From: Eunapius fragilis
Taxonomy: Eukaryota > Porifera > Demospongiae > Spongillida > Spongillidae
Direction: 5' to 3'
Assembly (NCBI GenBank): GCA_963681505.1
Contig: OY811985.1
Coordinates: 5,967,573 to 6,031,572, forward strand
DNA length: 64,000 bases
Part shown: one piece after another, positions 22,201-33,023 of the stretch
Numbering within the stretch: the stretch's first letter is position 1
Layout of the letters: each line of letters starts with the position of its first letter
Position numbers and translations under genes: made by a program
Notes under the pieces: generated by a model
What the model saw: the letters and a program-made list of their open reading frames with translations, nothing else
The model's database searches: none
What the model was told of the DNA's origin: nothing

Positions 22201-24864
22201 ATGTGTGTGTGTGGATGTGCCTGTGCATATGCGTGTGGGTGTGCCTGTGTGCTTTGTGTTTGTGGGCCATCTTCATTCATGATACACAAATCCATGATAT
22301 TCAAGTAAAAGCTGCTATAAAGGTGTTCAGTATACTTCCATCTTGACAAAGGAGGGTCCCCTGTGCTGGTGTTTTTTTTTTTTGACCTGTGGTGGTCGGT
22401 TGTCTGTGGGTACTTTTATCTAGAGCTGTGAAAGGTTTCACTTGTAGTACACAATATGGGTGTGACCTCTCCACTGGCTGTATCTGGTGGGGGTGTGATG
22501 GGTGAGATGTGACAGGTGAGATGTGACAGGTGAGATGGATGTGACAGGTGAGATGTGACAGGTGAGATGTGACAGGTGAGATGTGTGGGTGTGATGGGTG
22601 AGATGTGACAGGTGAGATGTGACAGGTGAGATGTGTGGGTGTGATGGGTGAGATGTGACAAGTGAGATGTGACAGGTGAGATGTGACAGGTGAGATGTGA
22701 CAGGTGAGATGTGACAGGTGAGATGTGACAGGTGAGATGTGTGGGTGTGATGGGTGAGATGTGACAGGTGAGATGTGACAGGTGAGATGGATGTGACAGG
22801 TGAGATGTGACAGGTGAGATGTGACAGGTGAGATGTGTGGGTGTGATGGGTGAGATGTGACAAGTGAGATGTGACAGGTGAGATGTGACAGGTGAGATGT
22901 GTGGGTGTGATGGGTGAGATGTGACAAGTGAGATGTGACAGGTGAGATGTGACAGGTGAGATGTGTGGGTGTGATGGGTGAGATGTGACAGGTGAGATGT
23001 GACAGGTGAGATGTGACAGGTGAGATGTGACAGGTGAGATGTGACAGGTGAGATGTGACAGGTGAGATGTGTGGGTGTGATGGGTGAGATGTGACAGGTG
23101 AGATGAATGTGACAGGTGAGATGTGACAGGTGAGATGTGTGGGTGTGATGGGTGAGATGTGACAAGTGAGATGTGACAGGTGAGATGTGACAGGTGAGAT
23201 GTGACAGGTGAGATGTGTGGGTGTGACAGGTGAGATGTGACAGGTGAGATGTGTGGGTGTGACAGGTGAGATTGGACAGGTGAGATGTGACAGGTGAGAT
23301 GTGTGGGTGTGACAGGTGAGATGTGACAGGTGAGATGTGTGGGTGTGACAGGTGAGATGTGACAGGTGAGATGTGTGGGTGTGACAGGTGAGATGTGACA
23401 GGTGAGATGTGTGGGTGTGACAGGTGAGATTGGACAGGTGAGATGTGACAGGTGAGATGTGACAGGTGAGATGTGTGGGTGTGATGGGTGAGATGTGACA
23501 GGTGAGATGGATGTGACAGGTGAGATGTGTGGGTGTGATGGGTGAGAGGTGACAGGTGAGATGGATGTGACAAGTGAGATGTGACAGGTGAGATGTGTGG
23601 GTGTGATGGGTGAGATGTGACAGGTGAGATGTGTGGGTGTGATGGGTGAGATTGGACAGGTGAGATGTGATGGATAAGATGTGATGAATATTTGGTTGAT
23701 GACTTTCTTGATGGTCCATTTTGCATCCCTCTGCTAACCCTCACACATAGCAGCATGTCCAAACCAGATAATGATGCTAAATATATATTATAAATGGAAT
23801 TGCCCCCTCCTTCCTCCTCCCCTCCTCCCTCTCCCCTCCTCCCCTCCTCCCCTCTCCACTGCTCCCCTCTCCCCTCCTCCCCTCTACCCTCCTCCCCTCC
23901 TCCCCTCCTCCTCTCCTCCCCTCCTCCCTGTCTGCACCGTTCCTTCGTCACCATGCAAATTGTTCTAATCAACTGTTTTTCTTTCTCTCCTTCTTTTCTT
24001 TGCAGGGGTGTCAGGGTTCGTCTACACCATTATTATTGATGCTGAGGTTTATGGGCCTCTTTTGACGATTGTCAGAGGTTTTGATATATTCACCACCATC
24101 GTTCCCCCGGCTCTGGTGGCTGCCCTAACCGCAGGACAAGTGTACGCTCTCATCAGGTTGAAGAGACATCAGATATTCTGCATCAGCCCTCAGAGGTATG
24201 TCGTGGAGGGGGGTGGGGGTGGGGGGTTTGGGTGGTCATTGTGTTTGAAACACACATATTTGTCACCACCTACACCTCATTCGCCCACATATGCCACACC
24301 CACTCACGTGCACCCATACACTCATGTACCCACACATACACTCACACTCATGCATAGGGTCAACCTTTGTGGCAAGATCAAGTGTGTGTGCTTTGACAAG
24401 ACAGGCACCCTTACTGAGGAAAGCCTCAACATGAAGAATGTCAGGATGGCTGAGGGTGGAGTGTAAGTCCATGTCCCTCCTAGCTGTGTGGGGTGTTATT
24501 TGGATTGTGTATTCCAATTGGTGCCCAGGTTCCACCCGATTACAGAGAACCCTGCTTCCCTACCTCATGGCGTCCTGCTTCACGCCATGGCCACCTGCCA
24601 CTCCCTCACCATCATCAACAAGGAGCTCGTGGGGGATCCCCTTGATGTCAAGATGTTCAACAGTACCGGCTGGGTAATAAGCACCTTCGTTGAGTCAATT
24701 AATTATTGCTGCCTGTTATTCTCCTCCCCAGTCCTTGGAGGAACCAGGAGAGGATTCGAGTCGGTTCGACATAGTCACGCCCACCATTGTCAGGTCTGCT
24801 GAATCTAGCAGGGCGGTTGTGGAGCTAGGCATCATCAGACAGTTCACCTTCTCCTCAGAGCTGC

Positions 24865-24906
<42 letters not shown>

Positions 24907-27424
24907 CATCCACTGTTCCATGCACTGTGGGCCTCTGTTCCATGCACCGTGGGCCTCTGTTCCATGCACCGTGGGCCTCTGTTCCATGCACTGTGTGCCT
25001 CTGTTCCATGCACCATGGGCCTCTGTTCCATGCACCGTGGGCCTCTGTTCCATGCACCGTGGGCCTCTGTTCCATGCACTGTGTGCCTCTGTTCCATGCA
25101 CTGTGTGCCTCTGTTCCATGCATCGTGTGCCTCTGTTCCATGCACTGTGTGCCTCTGTTCCATCCACCGTGTGCCTCTGTTCCATGCCTCTGTTCCATGC
25201 ACTGTGTGGCTCTGTTCCATGCCTCTGTTCCATGCCTCTGTTCCATGCACCGTGTGCCTCTGTTCCATGCCTCTGTTCCATGCACCGTGTGCCTCTGTTC
25301 CATGCCTCTGTTCCATGCACTGTGTGCCTCTGTTCCATGCAGCGTATGAGTGTACTGGTGAAGAACTTGGCTACAGACTCAAAGACAACATTGGTCTATG
25401 TCAAGGGTGCTCCCGAGAAGATTGTAGAACTTTGCAGGCCTGAGACAGGTGGGCATTTTATAGAACAGAGAGTTAGATTGTCTTGGTGGTGGAGGTGGGA
25501 TGGTGATGGTGGGAGGTGATGGTGGGAGGTGATGGTGGAGGTAGTGGTGGAGGTGGTAGGTATGTCAAAAGGTGCCTTACCACTTGCCACACTCTTTGGT
25601 ACCCCCCAGTTCCTCATGACTTTCATGGAGTCTTGCGGTCGCTGACTGAGGAGGGTTTGAGGGTCATAGCTGTCGGCCATCGTACCATGCAGTTAGCCTG
25701 GCACAAGTCTGAAAGGATTGAAAGGTGAGATGTGTGTTGGTGATGGGGGGGGATGAAATGGGCATATCAATGAGGTGCAGGAGGGTGAGATGTGGAGGTG
25801 TGATGGGTGAGATGTGGGAGGTGAGATGATGGTGAGATGTGTGAGGTGTGATGGGTAAGATTGGGAGGTGTGATGGGTGAGATGATGGGTGAGATGTGGG
25901 AGGTGAGATGATGGTGAGATGTGTGAGGTGTGATGGGTAAGATTGGGAGGTGTGATGGGTGAGATGATGGGTGAGATGTGGGAGGTGAGATGATGGTGAG
26001 ATGTGTGAGGTGTGATGGGTAAGATTGGGAGATGTGATGGGTGAGATGATGGGTGAGATGTGGGAGGTGTGATTTGTGTGTATGTAGGAGGGGGATTTGG
26101 TTGATGGCTGTGGTGAGGGCTAAATAGAAATATGTGCACATATACACTTATGTAATGTTCGAGTATTGTAGTATGCAAATGCTGAACTGCCATTTCAGAG
26201 AAGATGTTGAATGTGACCTCACCTTTGGTGGGCTTATCGCCATGGAGAACACCCTCAAGCCTGAGACCACACCTGTCATTAAGATCCTCAAGAATGCAAA
26301 CATCAGGACTGTGATGATCACAGGTGAGTTGAAGCCAACATCATTAGGAGAGGGAGGTGAGGGAGGAGAGGGGGGTGTGAGTGTGGAGAGGGAGGTGTGA
26401 GTGTGGAGAGGGAGGTGAGAGAGTTGTGAGTGTGGAGAGGAAGATGAGGGAGGAGTGAGTGTGGAGAGGGAGGTGTGAGTGTGGAGAGGGAGGTGTGAGT
26501 GGAGAGGGAGGTGAGGGAGTTGTGAGTGTGGAGAGGGAGGTGAGGGCTGGCCAAACTGTGAGTGTGATGCAGGTAGAGGCTGACATGTAGAACTTACTTT
26601 CTTGTAGAATTATATATTTAGACATTTAGCTCCTCCCCCCCCAACACCCCATCTCTACCTCTCCTTTCAGGTGACAATGTTCTAACAGCAGTATCAGTTG
26701 CTAAAACATGTCAGATCATTAACCCCTGGAGCCATGCTGTCTTGGTGAAGGCCAATGCATCCCCAGACCAGCCAATTCCAGTGGTCACTTATGAACTGTT
26801 GGATGATGGGCAGAAGACTGGATACAGCGAAGACTTCACAAGTTGTTGTGTTGTTTTTGATGAGAACAACAGCACTGCTATGAAACCTGCTGAACCAGAG
26901 GCGAAGAAGAGGGATACCCAACTGGTGATGGATGGTGCCACATTCAAAGCTATTCGAACTTACCACCCCGAGTTATTGCCCAAGGTGGGGTGGGGTGCCT
27001 ATGGTGGGGTGGGGTGCCTATGGTGGGGTGGGGTGCCTATGGTGGGGTGGGGTGCCTATGGTGGGGTGGGGTGCCTATGGTGGGGTGGGGTGCCTATGTG
27101 CTGTGTACAAATCTCTATCAACTGGATACCGTGTGTGTGTGTATGTGTGTGTGTATGTGTGTGTGTATGTGTGTGTATGTGTGTGTATGTGTGTGTGTAT
27201 GTGTGTGTATGCGTGTGTGTATGGGTGTGTATGTGTGTGTATGCGTGTGTGTGTATGTGTGTGTATGTGTGTATATATGTGTGTATGTATGTGTGTGTGT
27301 ATGTGTGTATGGGTGTGTATGTGTGTGTATGCGTGTGTGTGTATGTGTGTGTATGTGTGTATATATGTGTGTATGTATGTGTGTGTGTATGTGTGTGTGT
27401 GTGTGTGGTGTGTGCGTGTGTGTG

Positions 27425-27456
<32 letters not shown>

Positions 27457-30400
27457 TGTGTGTGGTGTGTGTGTGCGTGTGTGTGGTGTGTGCGTGTGTG
27501 TGGTGTGTGTGTGTGTGTGTCTATATTCTGTATCAATATTGTTTGCCTTCCACAGATGATGGTAAAAAGTGCTGTGTTTGCACGGATGTCCCCAGACCAG
27601 AAGGCTGAGGTGGTGATTGATCTCCAGAAGCTTGGGTACGTTACCATGTCCGTTACAGTTTTGTGTGGCCATTCAATGTACACTAGTGTTGTTTTTTTAC
27701 TGGGTAAGTTTGCCACACCCTGCTATTCTTGGCCACACCTCCTCATGTATACAGTGGGGCACACACAAGGGAGTTGGAGGTGTGGTCCCAAAGGCAGTCT
27801 CTTTTGAATAAACCCTTTTCATGTAGGAATTTGGTACCACATCTGGGAGTGGGGGGTAACCACAACCAAGCTATGACACATACAGGGCCTTACTATCACA
27901 TTCCTATTCTTATACAAGAAGGGTCTATCACAAAATGGCCGTTCATGTTTGCACTTTATCATCAAAGTTTTTTTCCCATTCATCCATGTTCTTTGCATGT
28001 TTTTGTATTGCAGGTACGGAGTGTGCATGTGTGGAGATGGAGCCAATGACTGTGGAGTGAGTGCAGGGTTGTCCCCCATTATCTTGTTGCCATGGTGATC
28101 CCTCCTCCCCAGGCCCTGAAGGCAGCCCAGGCAGGCATCTCCCTCTCGGAGGCCGAGGCCAGTGTTGCCTCTCCCTTCACCTCCAAGATCCCCAACATCA
28201 CCTGTGTTGTGAAGCTGCTGAGAGAGGGAAGGGCATCCATAGCCACCTCCTTCATGACCTTCCACTACATGGCTGTGTACTCCATTGCTGAGTTCACAAC
28301 TATTGCCATACTTTTCTATGTGAGCAGGGGAGAGAGGAAGGGAGGAAGAGTTTTTTAAAAATATTATGTGGATAATGAGATTGGAATTAAAGGTGTGGTG
28401 GAATGGATTAATGGAATGGGAATGGAATTGTAAGTGGAATGAGACTGGGATCGTTGTTGGGTGAGACCAGAATTTTAATGTGTGATTTATCATGTGCTGT
28501 GTCGGCTTTGTGTTTTAGTTCTATTCAGGCTTGACGGAGAATGAGTATCTCTGGATTGACCTGTTCATCATTTTGCCACTCTCCTACCTGAGTGAGTGAG
28601 ATGAAGCTCCACCCCCTTCCGTCATCCTCCCTTTCCCTCACCCTATTTAGTGGGAATTAATGGTCCCTACTACAAACTGGCTAGAAGGCGCCCCCCAGGC
28701 AGACTGGCTGGTCCTGATGGCATCATCACCATGGCAATACGCATCATTGGCATTGTTGGGTTTCAGATAGCAGGCGTATTGTACTTGACAAATCGTCCAT
28801 GGTAACCACACCTCCTTCCTTCTCTAAATGTTCTTCCTCTTCTGTGCCTCTCTCTCTCCTCCTCTCCCCTCTGCCTCCCTCTCCTCCTCTCCCCTCTTCT
28901 CCCTTTTGCCTCCCTCTCTCCTCTCCCTCCCCTCTGCCTCCCTCTCTCCTCTTCCTCCCCTCTGCCTCCCTCTCTCCTCTCCTTCCCCTCTGCCTCCCTC
29001 TCTCCTCCTCTCCCTTCCCTTCTGCCTCCCTCTCTCCTCCTCTCCCCTCTGCCTCCCTCTCTCCTCCTCTCCCCTCTCCCTCTCTGCCTCCCTCTCTCCT
29101 CCTCTCCCCTCTGCTATCTTCCCCTCTGCCTCCCTCTCTCCTCTCCCTCCCTTCTGCCTCCCTCTCTCCTCCTCTCCCCTCTGCTATCCTCTCCTCTCCC
29201 TCCCCTCTGCCTCCCTCTCTCCTCCTCTCCCCTCTGCTATCCTCTCTCCTCCTCTCCCCTCTGCTATCCTCTCCTCCTCTCCCCTCTTCTCCCTTTTGCC
29301 TCCCTCTCTCCTCTCCCTCCCCTCTGCCTCCCTCTCTCCTCTCCCTCCCATCTGCCTCCCTCCCTCCTCTCCCTCCCCTCTGCCTCCCTCTCTCCTCTCC
29401 CTCCCCTCTGCCTCCCTCTCTCCTCTCCCTCCCCTCTGCCTCCTTCTCCTCTCCCTCCCTTCTGCCTCCCTCTCTCCCCTCCCTTTTGCCTCCCTCTCCC
29501 CCCTCCCTTTTGCCTTCCTCTCTCCTCTCCCTCCCGTCTGCCTCCCTCTCTCCTCTGCCTCCCTCTCTCCTCCTCTCCCCTCTGCCTCCCTCTCTCCTCT
29601 CCCTCCCCTCTGCCTCCCTCTCTCCTCCTCTCCCCTCTGCCTCCCTCTCTCCTCTCCCTCCCCTCTGCCTCCCTCTCTCCTCCTCTCTCCTCCTCTCCCC
29701 TCCCTTCTGCCTCCCTCTCTTCTTCTATCCTCCTCATTTTGCTCATTCTTTGTGTTATTCATTTTCCTCCTGCTCATTTTCCATCCACATGTATAATCTT
29801 TAACCCCACACCTTGCTAATTACCCCCCTCTCCTCCCCTCTTAGGTATAAACCAATCACAGTTGAAGAGCAGATTGCTGCAGAGTACTACATCCGAAACA
29901 TTCCTCTCAACACCGTGTTGTTCAACCTGGCCTCATCCCAAGTCCTGGCTATGGCCATCAATCTCTCTGTTGGTCCGCCATATCGCAGCCGTCTTTATCA
30001 CAACAGTAAGGGAGGGTGTATGCAGTGACCTCCAATCATTTCTTTGCTCCTCCCCAGTCCCAATCATGTTTGTTTTGGTGATACTTGTTCCGTGCAACAT
30101 CTTCATAATGTTGGCTCCTGAGAAGTGGCTCCCAAATTTGTGGAATAATGTGTTGGAGGTCCTTTTCATCGACGCCTTATTATTCAGAGTGGGCATCTTC
30201 CTCATGGCCACCACCTACTTCTTCCTGTTCTACCTGTTGGAGGTGTGGTTTGAGTATGTCTGTGTGAGTGGGTCCTGAGTGTGATGGTGCAATACAGTAT
30301 GTTGTGGTGTATAATGTACTGGTAATTATTGTGGTGATAATTTAGTATCATTTTTTTAAAAAGTATTAAAATGTGGCACCTTGCATCTCCCACCCCCCTT

Positions 30401-30606
30401 TTCTACCCTCCTCCCCTTTACTTGTGCAGGGTTTTGTGTTCAACAGCAGGTGGTTCCACAATGCCATCAGGGTGCTGCGTTGCAAGCGTCTGCCCAACAA
30501 TCCATACAAGAGACTCCTGGCCGACATGGATCCCATGTGGCCCCTGGAGGGAAAGCAGTTAGCATTCACAAACCCCCTAGCAGCGCATAAGGTTACCACT
30601 GTATAA
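18562..30606 (+). CDS. ATP13A: P5B-type ATPase, ATP13A family, 1157 aa, 25 exons
   Basis: Exons: 18562-18663, 18731-18898, 19345-19487, 19853-19930, 20143-20288, 20437-20562, 20995-21126, 21704-21859, 21938-22048, 24006-24195, 24358-24462, 24529-24673, 24732-24866, 25343-25448, 25610-25724, 26199-26323, 26671-26984, 27556-27635, 28014-28056, 28113-28319, 28519-28591, 28651-28801, 29845-30005, 30058-30242, 30430-30606. They sum to 3474 nt with consistent phases. Motifs: hydrophobic N-terminal hairpin (about 45-65), PCDAALL...NEASLTGES (A domain, about 300), PPAL in M4 (421-424), DKTGT with phosphorylated Asp 464, GDPLD, KGAPE (about 600), TGDN (about 694) and CGDGANDCG (about 832), then C-terminal helices. 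Family members ATP13A2/3 move polyamines across late endosomal membranes; that substrate is inferred. Odd: the Pro of PPALP is Val 425. Introns carry large tandem arrays. Confidence 0.95.
18920..19243. repeat. C-run and G-run in ATPase intron 2
   Basis: C-run at about 18920-18945 and G-run at about 19211-19243, with TTAGGCTTAGG-type repeats between (19130-19165). Confidence 0.9.
19556..19848. repeat. Polypyrimidine (CCCTTTCCCTCTCTCTCC)n tract, intron 3
   Basis: Strand-asymmetric C/T tract directly before the acceptor at 19852; ORFs here are artefacts. Confidence 0.95.
20610..20992. repeat. CTCCTCCCACACCTC minisatellite, intron 6
   Basis: About 24 units of 15 bp with longer CCCTCTTCCCTCCTCCCACA variants, running up to the acceptor of exon 20995-21126. 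Confidence 0.95.
21318..21692. repeat. 34-bp minisatellite, about 11 copies, intron 7
   Basis: Unit CTTGATGCCTCTCTCCCTCC followed by CCTCCATACCCTCA; nearly identical copies. The same intron starts with three copies of ACAGGTTAGCCACACCC or ACAGGTTATCCACACCC echoing the donor. Confidence 0.95.
22049..22262. repeat. GTGGGTGTGCCTGTGTGCCT repeat at donor of exon 9
   Basis: The donor CTAG|GTGGGTGTGCC is the first unit of a 210-bp GT-rich array. Confidence 0.93.
22494..23690. repeat. 1.2-kb GATGTGACAGGTGA minisatellite, intron 9
   Basis: Units of 14 bp GATGTGACAGGTGA, interspersed with GATGTGTGGGTGTGATGGGTGA and GATGGATGTGACAGGTGA. Nearly every unit contains ACAGGTGAG, a near-perfect splice-donor consensus. 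Apparent 500-aa His/Ser/Pro ORFs on the minus strand are artefacts. Confidence 0.96.
23800..23935. repeat. (CTCCTCCC)n polypyrimidine tract
   Basis: C/T tract in intron 9, about 70 bp before the acceptor at 24005. Confidence 0.9.
24867..25342. repeat. TG tract and 22-bp CTCTGTTCCATGCACCGTGTGC array, intron 13
   Basis: A (TG)n tract starts at the donor (CTGCAG|GTGTGTG). From about 24910, roughly 20 units of 22 bp (some truncated to about 14 bp) follow. The last unit, CTGTTCCATGCAG, is the splice acceptor itself. Confidence 0.95.
25725..26075. repeat. GGTGAGATG array at donor of exon 15
   Basis: The donor AAAG|GTGAGATGTG starts an array of GGTGAGATGATGGTGAGATG and GTGAGGTGTGATGGGTAAGA units, with an order-two repeat of about 110 bp. 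Confidence 0.93.
26345..26556. repeat. GGAGAGGGAGGTGTGAGTGT minisatellite, intron 16
   Basis: About ten units of 18-21 bp, many containing GGTGAG, just after donor ACAG|GTGAGTTG. Confidence 0.93.
26985..27098. repeat. 19-bp GGTGGGGTGGGGTGCCTAT array at donor of exon 17
   Basis: Six tandem units starting at the first intron base after CCCAAG. Confidence 0.95.
27130..27525. repeat. (TG)n with TATG and GGTG variants, intron 17
   Basis: About 400 bp with an internal duplicate of roughly 90 bp (GGGTGTGTATGTGTGTGTATGCG...). Confidence 0.96.
28830..29745. repeat. 0.9-kb CCTCTGCCTCCCTCTCTCCT polypyrimidine array, intron 22
   Basis: Tandem units of 20-29 bp, entirely C/T with G at fixed positions. 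Open in several frames on both strands; not coding. Confidence 0.96.
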
Positions 30607-30797
30607 ACTGGCTGACCTGCACGCTTCCCCTCCCCTCCCCTCCCCTCCCTCTGCCTAACCCTAAAAAATAAAAAAACTGTATTGTTGTACTGTATAGCAA
30701 TGCTGCACTGTTGTGTGCATTGACTAAGTGCTAGTAGCCTCTACACCACTGATATTTTATTTGTAATTTTATTTGTATTTTCTGTGCTCTCTTTTTA

Positions 30798-30803
30798 AAT
30801 AAA
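30798..30803 (+). terminator. Poly(A) signal AATAAA of the ATPase gene
   Basis: AATAAA about 190 nt after the stop, followed by a GT-rich stretch (GTTGTGTGTGGG). Confidence 0.7.
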
Positions 30804-30874
30804 ATGCATTGCCAGCGTTGTGTGTGGGATGAATGAGAGATGCTTTGTAGCTGGTAGAATAGTTAATTAAACAA

Positions 30875-31042
30875 ATGGACTTATTAAGTAGTAGTTTTCT
30901 ATTAAATAGTAGTTTTCTATTAAATAGTAATAGTAGTTTTCTATTAAGTAGTGTTTTCTAGTTGTCTATTAAGTAATAGTTTTCTATTAAGTAGTAGTTT
31001 TCTATTAAGTGGTAGTTTTCTATTAAGTGGTAGTTGTCTTTC
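30875..31042. repeat. TATTAAGTAGTAGTTTTC 18-bp repeat
   Basis: About nine units downstream of the ATPase gene. Confidence 0.92.
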
Positions 31043-32319
31043 TTTGCATATATCAACCTTAATGTTCAACTGTAGAGAGATATAGATATCACCTTGAAAA
31101 AGAAGCTTAGTGGTACATTTTAATATTAATGGCATTTTTATTATTACTTACTTTAATACTAAAATTCTGCTTTTCAGCCGATGTAGCTACTGGAGAAGAA
31201 AAAAACGAATGAACATACATCTAAGTGCATGAGCGTGCTCCAGATAATGATGTGTAAATTAATTCATCTAGTCTAATTGAGGTTTTATTAATCTAGCTCT
31301 TAATTGAATATTATAATTATTTCAGGGGAAGGGGGCGGGGCGGGGGAGGGGTTCTGAATTCGGTTTCCTTGCCTTGCTGTATATCTATGGCGCAGATATT
31401 GTCTGGCTGTTCAATTCCAACTTCAGATGCTCAAATACAAGGACAATGTGGTTTCCTGTAGACACCTGTCTGATCAAGAGAGCATCACTGTCCAGGACAA
31501 TGACAGTGACCAGGTTTTCAATTCACTTGTCAGGTTGCCATGCCATCTGACCTGCAGAGACCAGCATACCTCCTCTCCCTCCCCACCCACTCAATCATGT
31601 CCCACCTTCCCCTCTCTCCCTCACGTTCACTGGAGCTAGTGACCTATTCACACCAGCCACGTTTTATAGCTCAAAACCCTGTTGTAAACGTTTTTAGGGT
31701 GGGATGGGGGGGGTCACTGAATTGAGTAAAAGAGGAACAAAGCGAGCTATTAAGGCTTATGAATGCTTCCTTCTGTGCTGATGTATAAGCCGTCCATCCC
31801 ACTTCTGTGTCCCTGCCATGCATGTGTCTAGTTGACAGAACAATAGTTTGCCCAAAGGGGTCAGGCGACAATCTTGTGCCCATCAGATCAAGTCTGGGGC
31901 CAAGGTATCACTGGGTGTGACCAGACATGCCACCCATGTGTGAGTTGTATCATCATCATCACTGAACTGACCTATAAGACCAAGACTGATTGGTTGGTTA
32001 CCTTCCAAAGAACAACATGTAAGCAGTACAATACCTGGGAACCATGACCAGGACCCATGACCTAGCTGAGACCTGACCTGGAACCATGACCTGGGACAGT
32101 CTGCATGTATTTTGGGGATAGGGTTGTTTAAATGGGAGAATGGACCAGTTGCGTGTATTAAAGCGATGGAATGTTCATTAAATATGTTAAAGTATAGGTG
32201 CGAGGGGGGGGGGGGGGGGGGGGGGAATCTACACAAGAACCTTCGCTCGGGGGGGGGAGGGAGGATAACTTTTCCCCGAGGGTTGTTTCGGGGTTGTTAT
32301 TCGCATCGCTATTTGGAAA
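31043..32319. other. Intergenic, one weak exon candidate
   Basis: At 31427-31513 an acceptor-like CCAACTTCAG is followed by an open 29-codon stretch (MLKYKDNVVSC...) ending at CAG|GTTTTC; no partner exon found. Repeated CATGACC(A/T)GG motifs occur at 32040-32095 and a G-run at 32203-32225. Confidence 0.3.
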
Positions 32320-32343
32320 ATGTCTGATGGAGCAAACGCGATG
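32320..32343 (+). other. Possible short first exon, MSDGANAM
   Basis: AAAATG TCT GAT GGA GCA AAC GCG ATG|GTGAGG has good start and donor context and ends in phase 0. It could be an alternative 5' exon of the gene at 33024. No acceptor close to 33024 is convincing. Confidence 0.2.
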
Positions 32344-33023
32344 GTGAGGCTTTATATCCTTTGGCTGTAAGTTAAACACAGTAAGCTAGCCGCCTTTCTA
32401 GGTTAGTAGGGAATCTATGAAAGGAGGCATTTGGATCGCCGGACTTGCTGCTGTCACACACTCGGCACCATGTGCACACTCGGCACCATGTGCCAGGCAT
32501 AGCAGCTGTTTATTCCGTAAGGTTTCCCAAGGATGGCGGTATACACGTTGGTTCAATTTGCCTTAGAACGACCATACATCAGGCAACAATGTTTTGCAAG
32601 TAACTCAATGAATCCAATTAAAATTAGTTTTGCCCATAGTGTTGCGCGAACGTGTTGGCTGGCTTTAGACACATCACGTGTTTATGCCTTTATCAATGGG
32701 CGCTATCTGTCCCAGGTGCACGTGGGCGCAGTCAGAGTGGGGGTGGGGAAGTAAGTTGTTTCAGGGGACATTTATTGGCATATTGTTCTCTTCAACAGCG
32801 AAGTTTCTGTACCGGACACTCTGGACGTCCCGTGAACTATTTGTACGTATGCTTACAAGTGCAGGAAATTATTTAAATTATTCCTTTGGTGGCTGGGCGT
32901 CATGTGATGAGCGTGTCACAGCACATTAAAAACACATCTGAATACGGACGTATAATTTGGGGGGATTGGGAGAGTATTTTTATACTACCTTAAATTGATT
33001 TAATTTCTGCTTACTGTACTGGG

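Noticed and set aside
22301-23972. Long minus-strand ORFs of about 470-520 codons rich in His/Ser/Pro/Thr
   Set aside because: They are translations of the 14-bp minisatellite in ATPase intron 9; several frames are open and the strand is antisense to a well-supported gene.
28799-29803. Ser/Pro/Leu-rich ORFs over 300 codons and Arg/Glu/Gly ORFs on the other strand
   Set aside because: Artefacts of the polypyrimidine array in ATPase intron 22.
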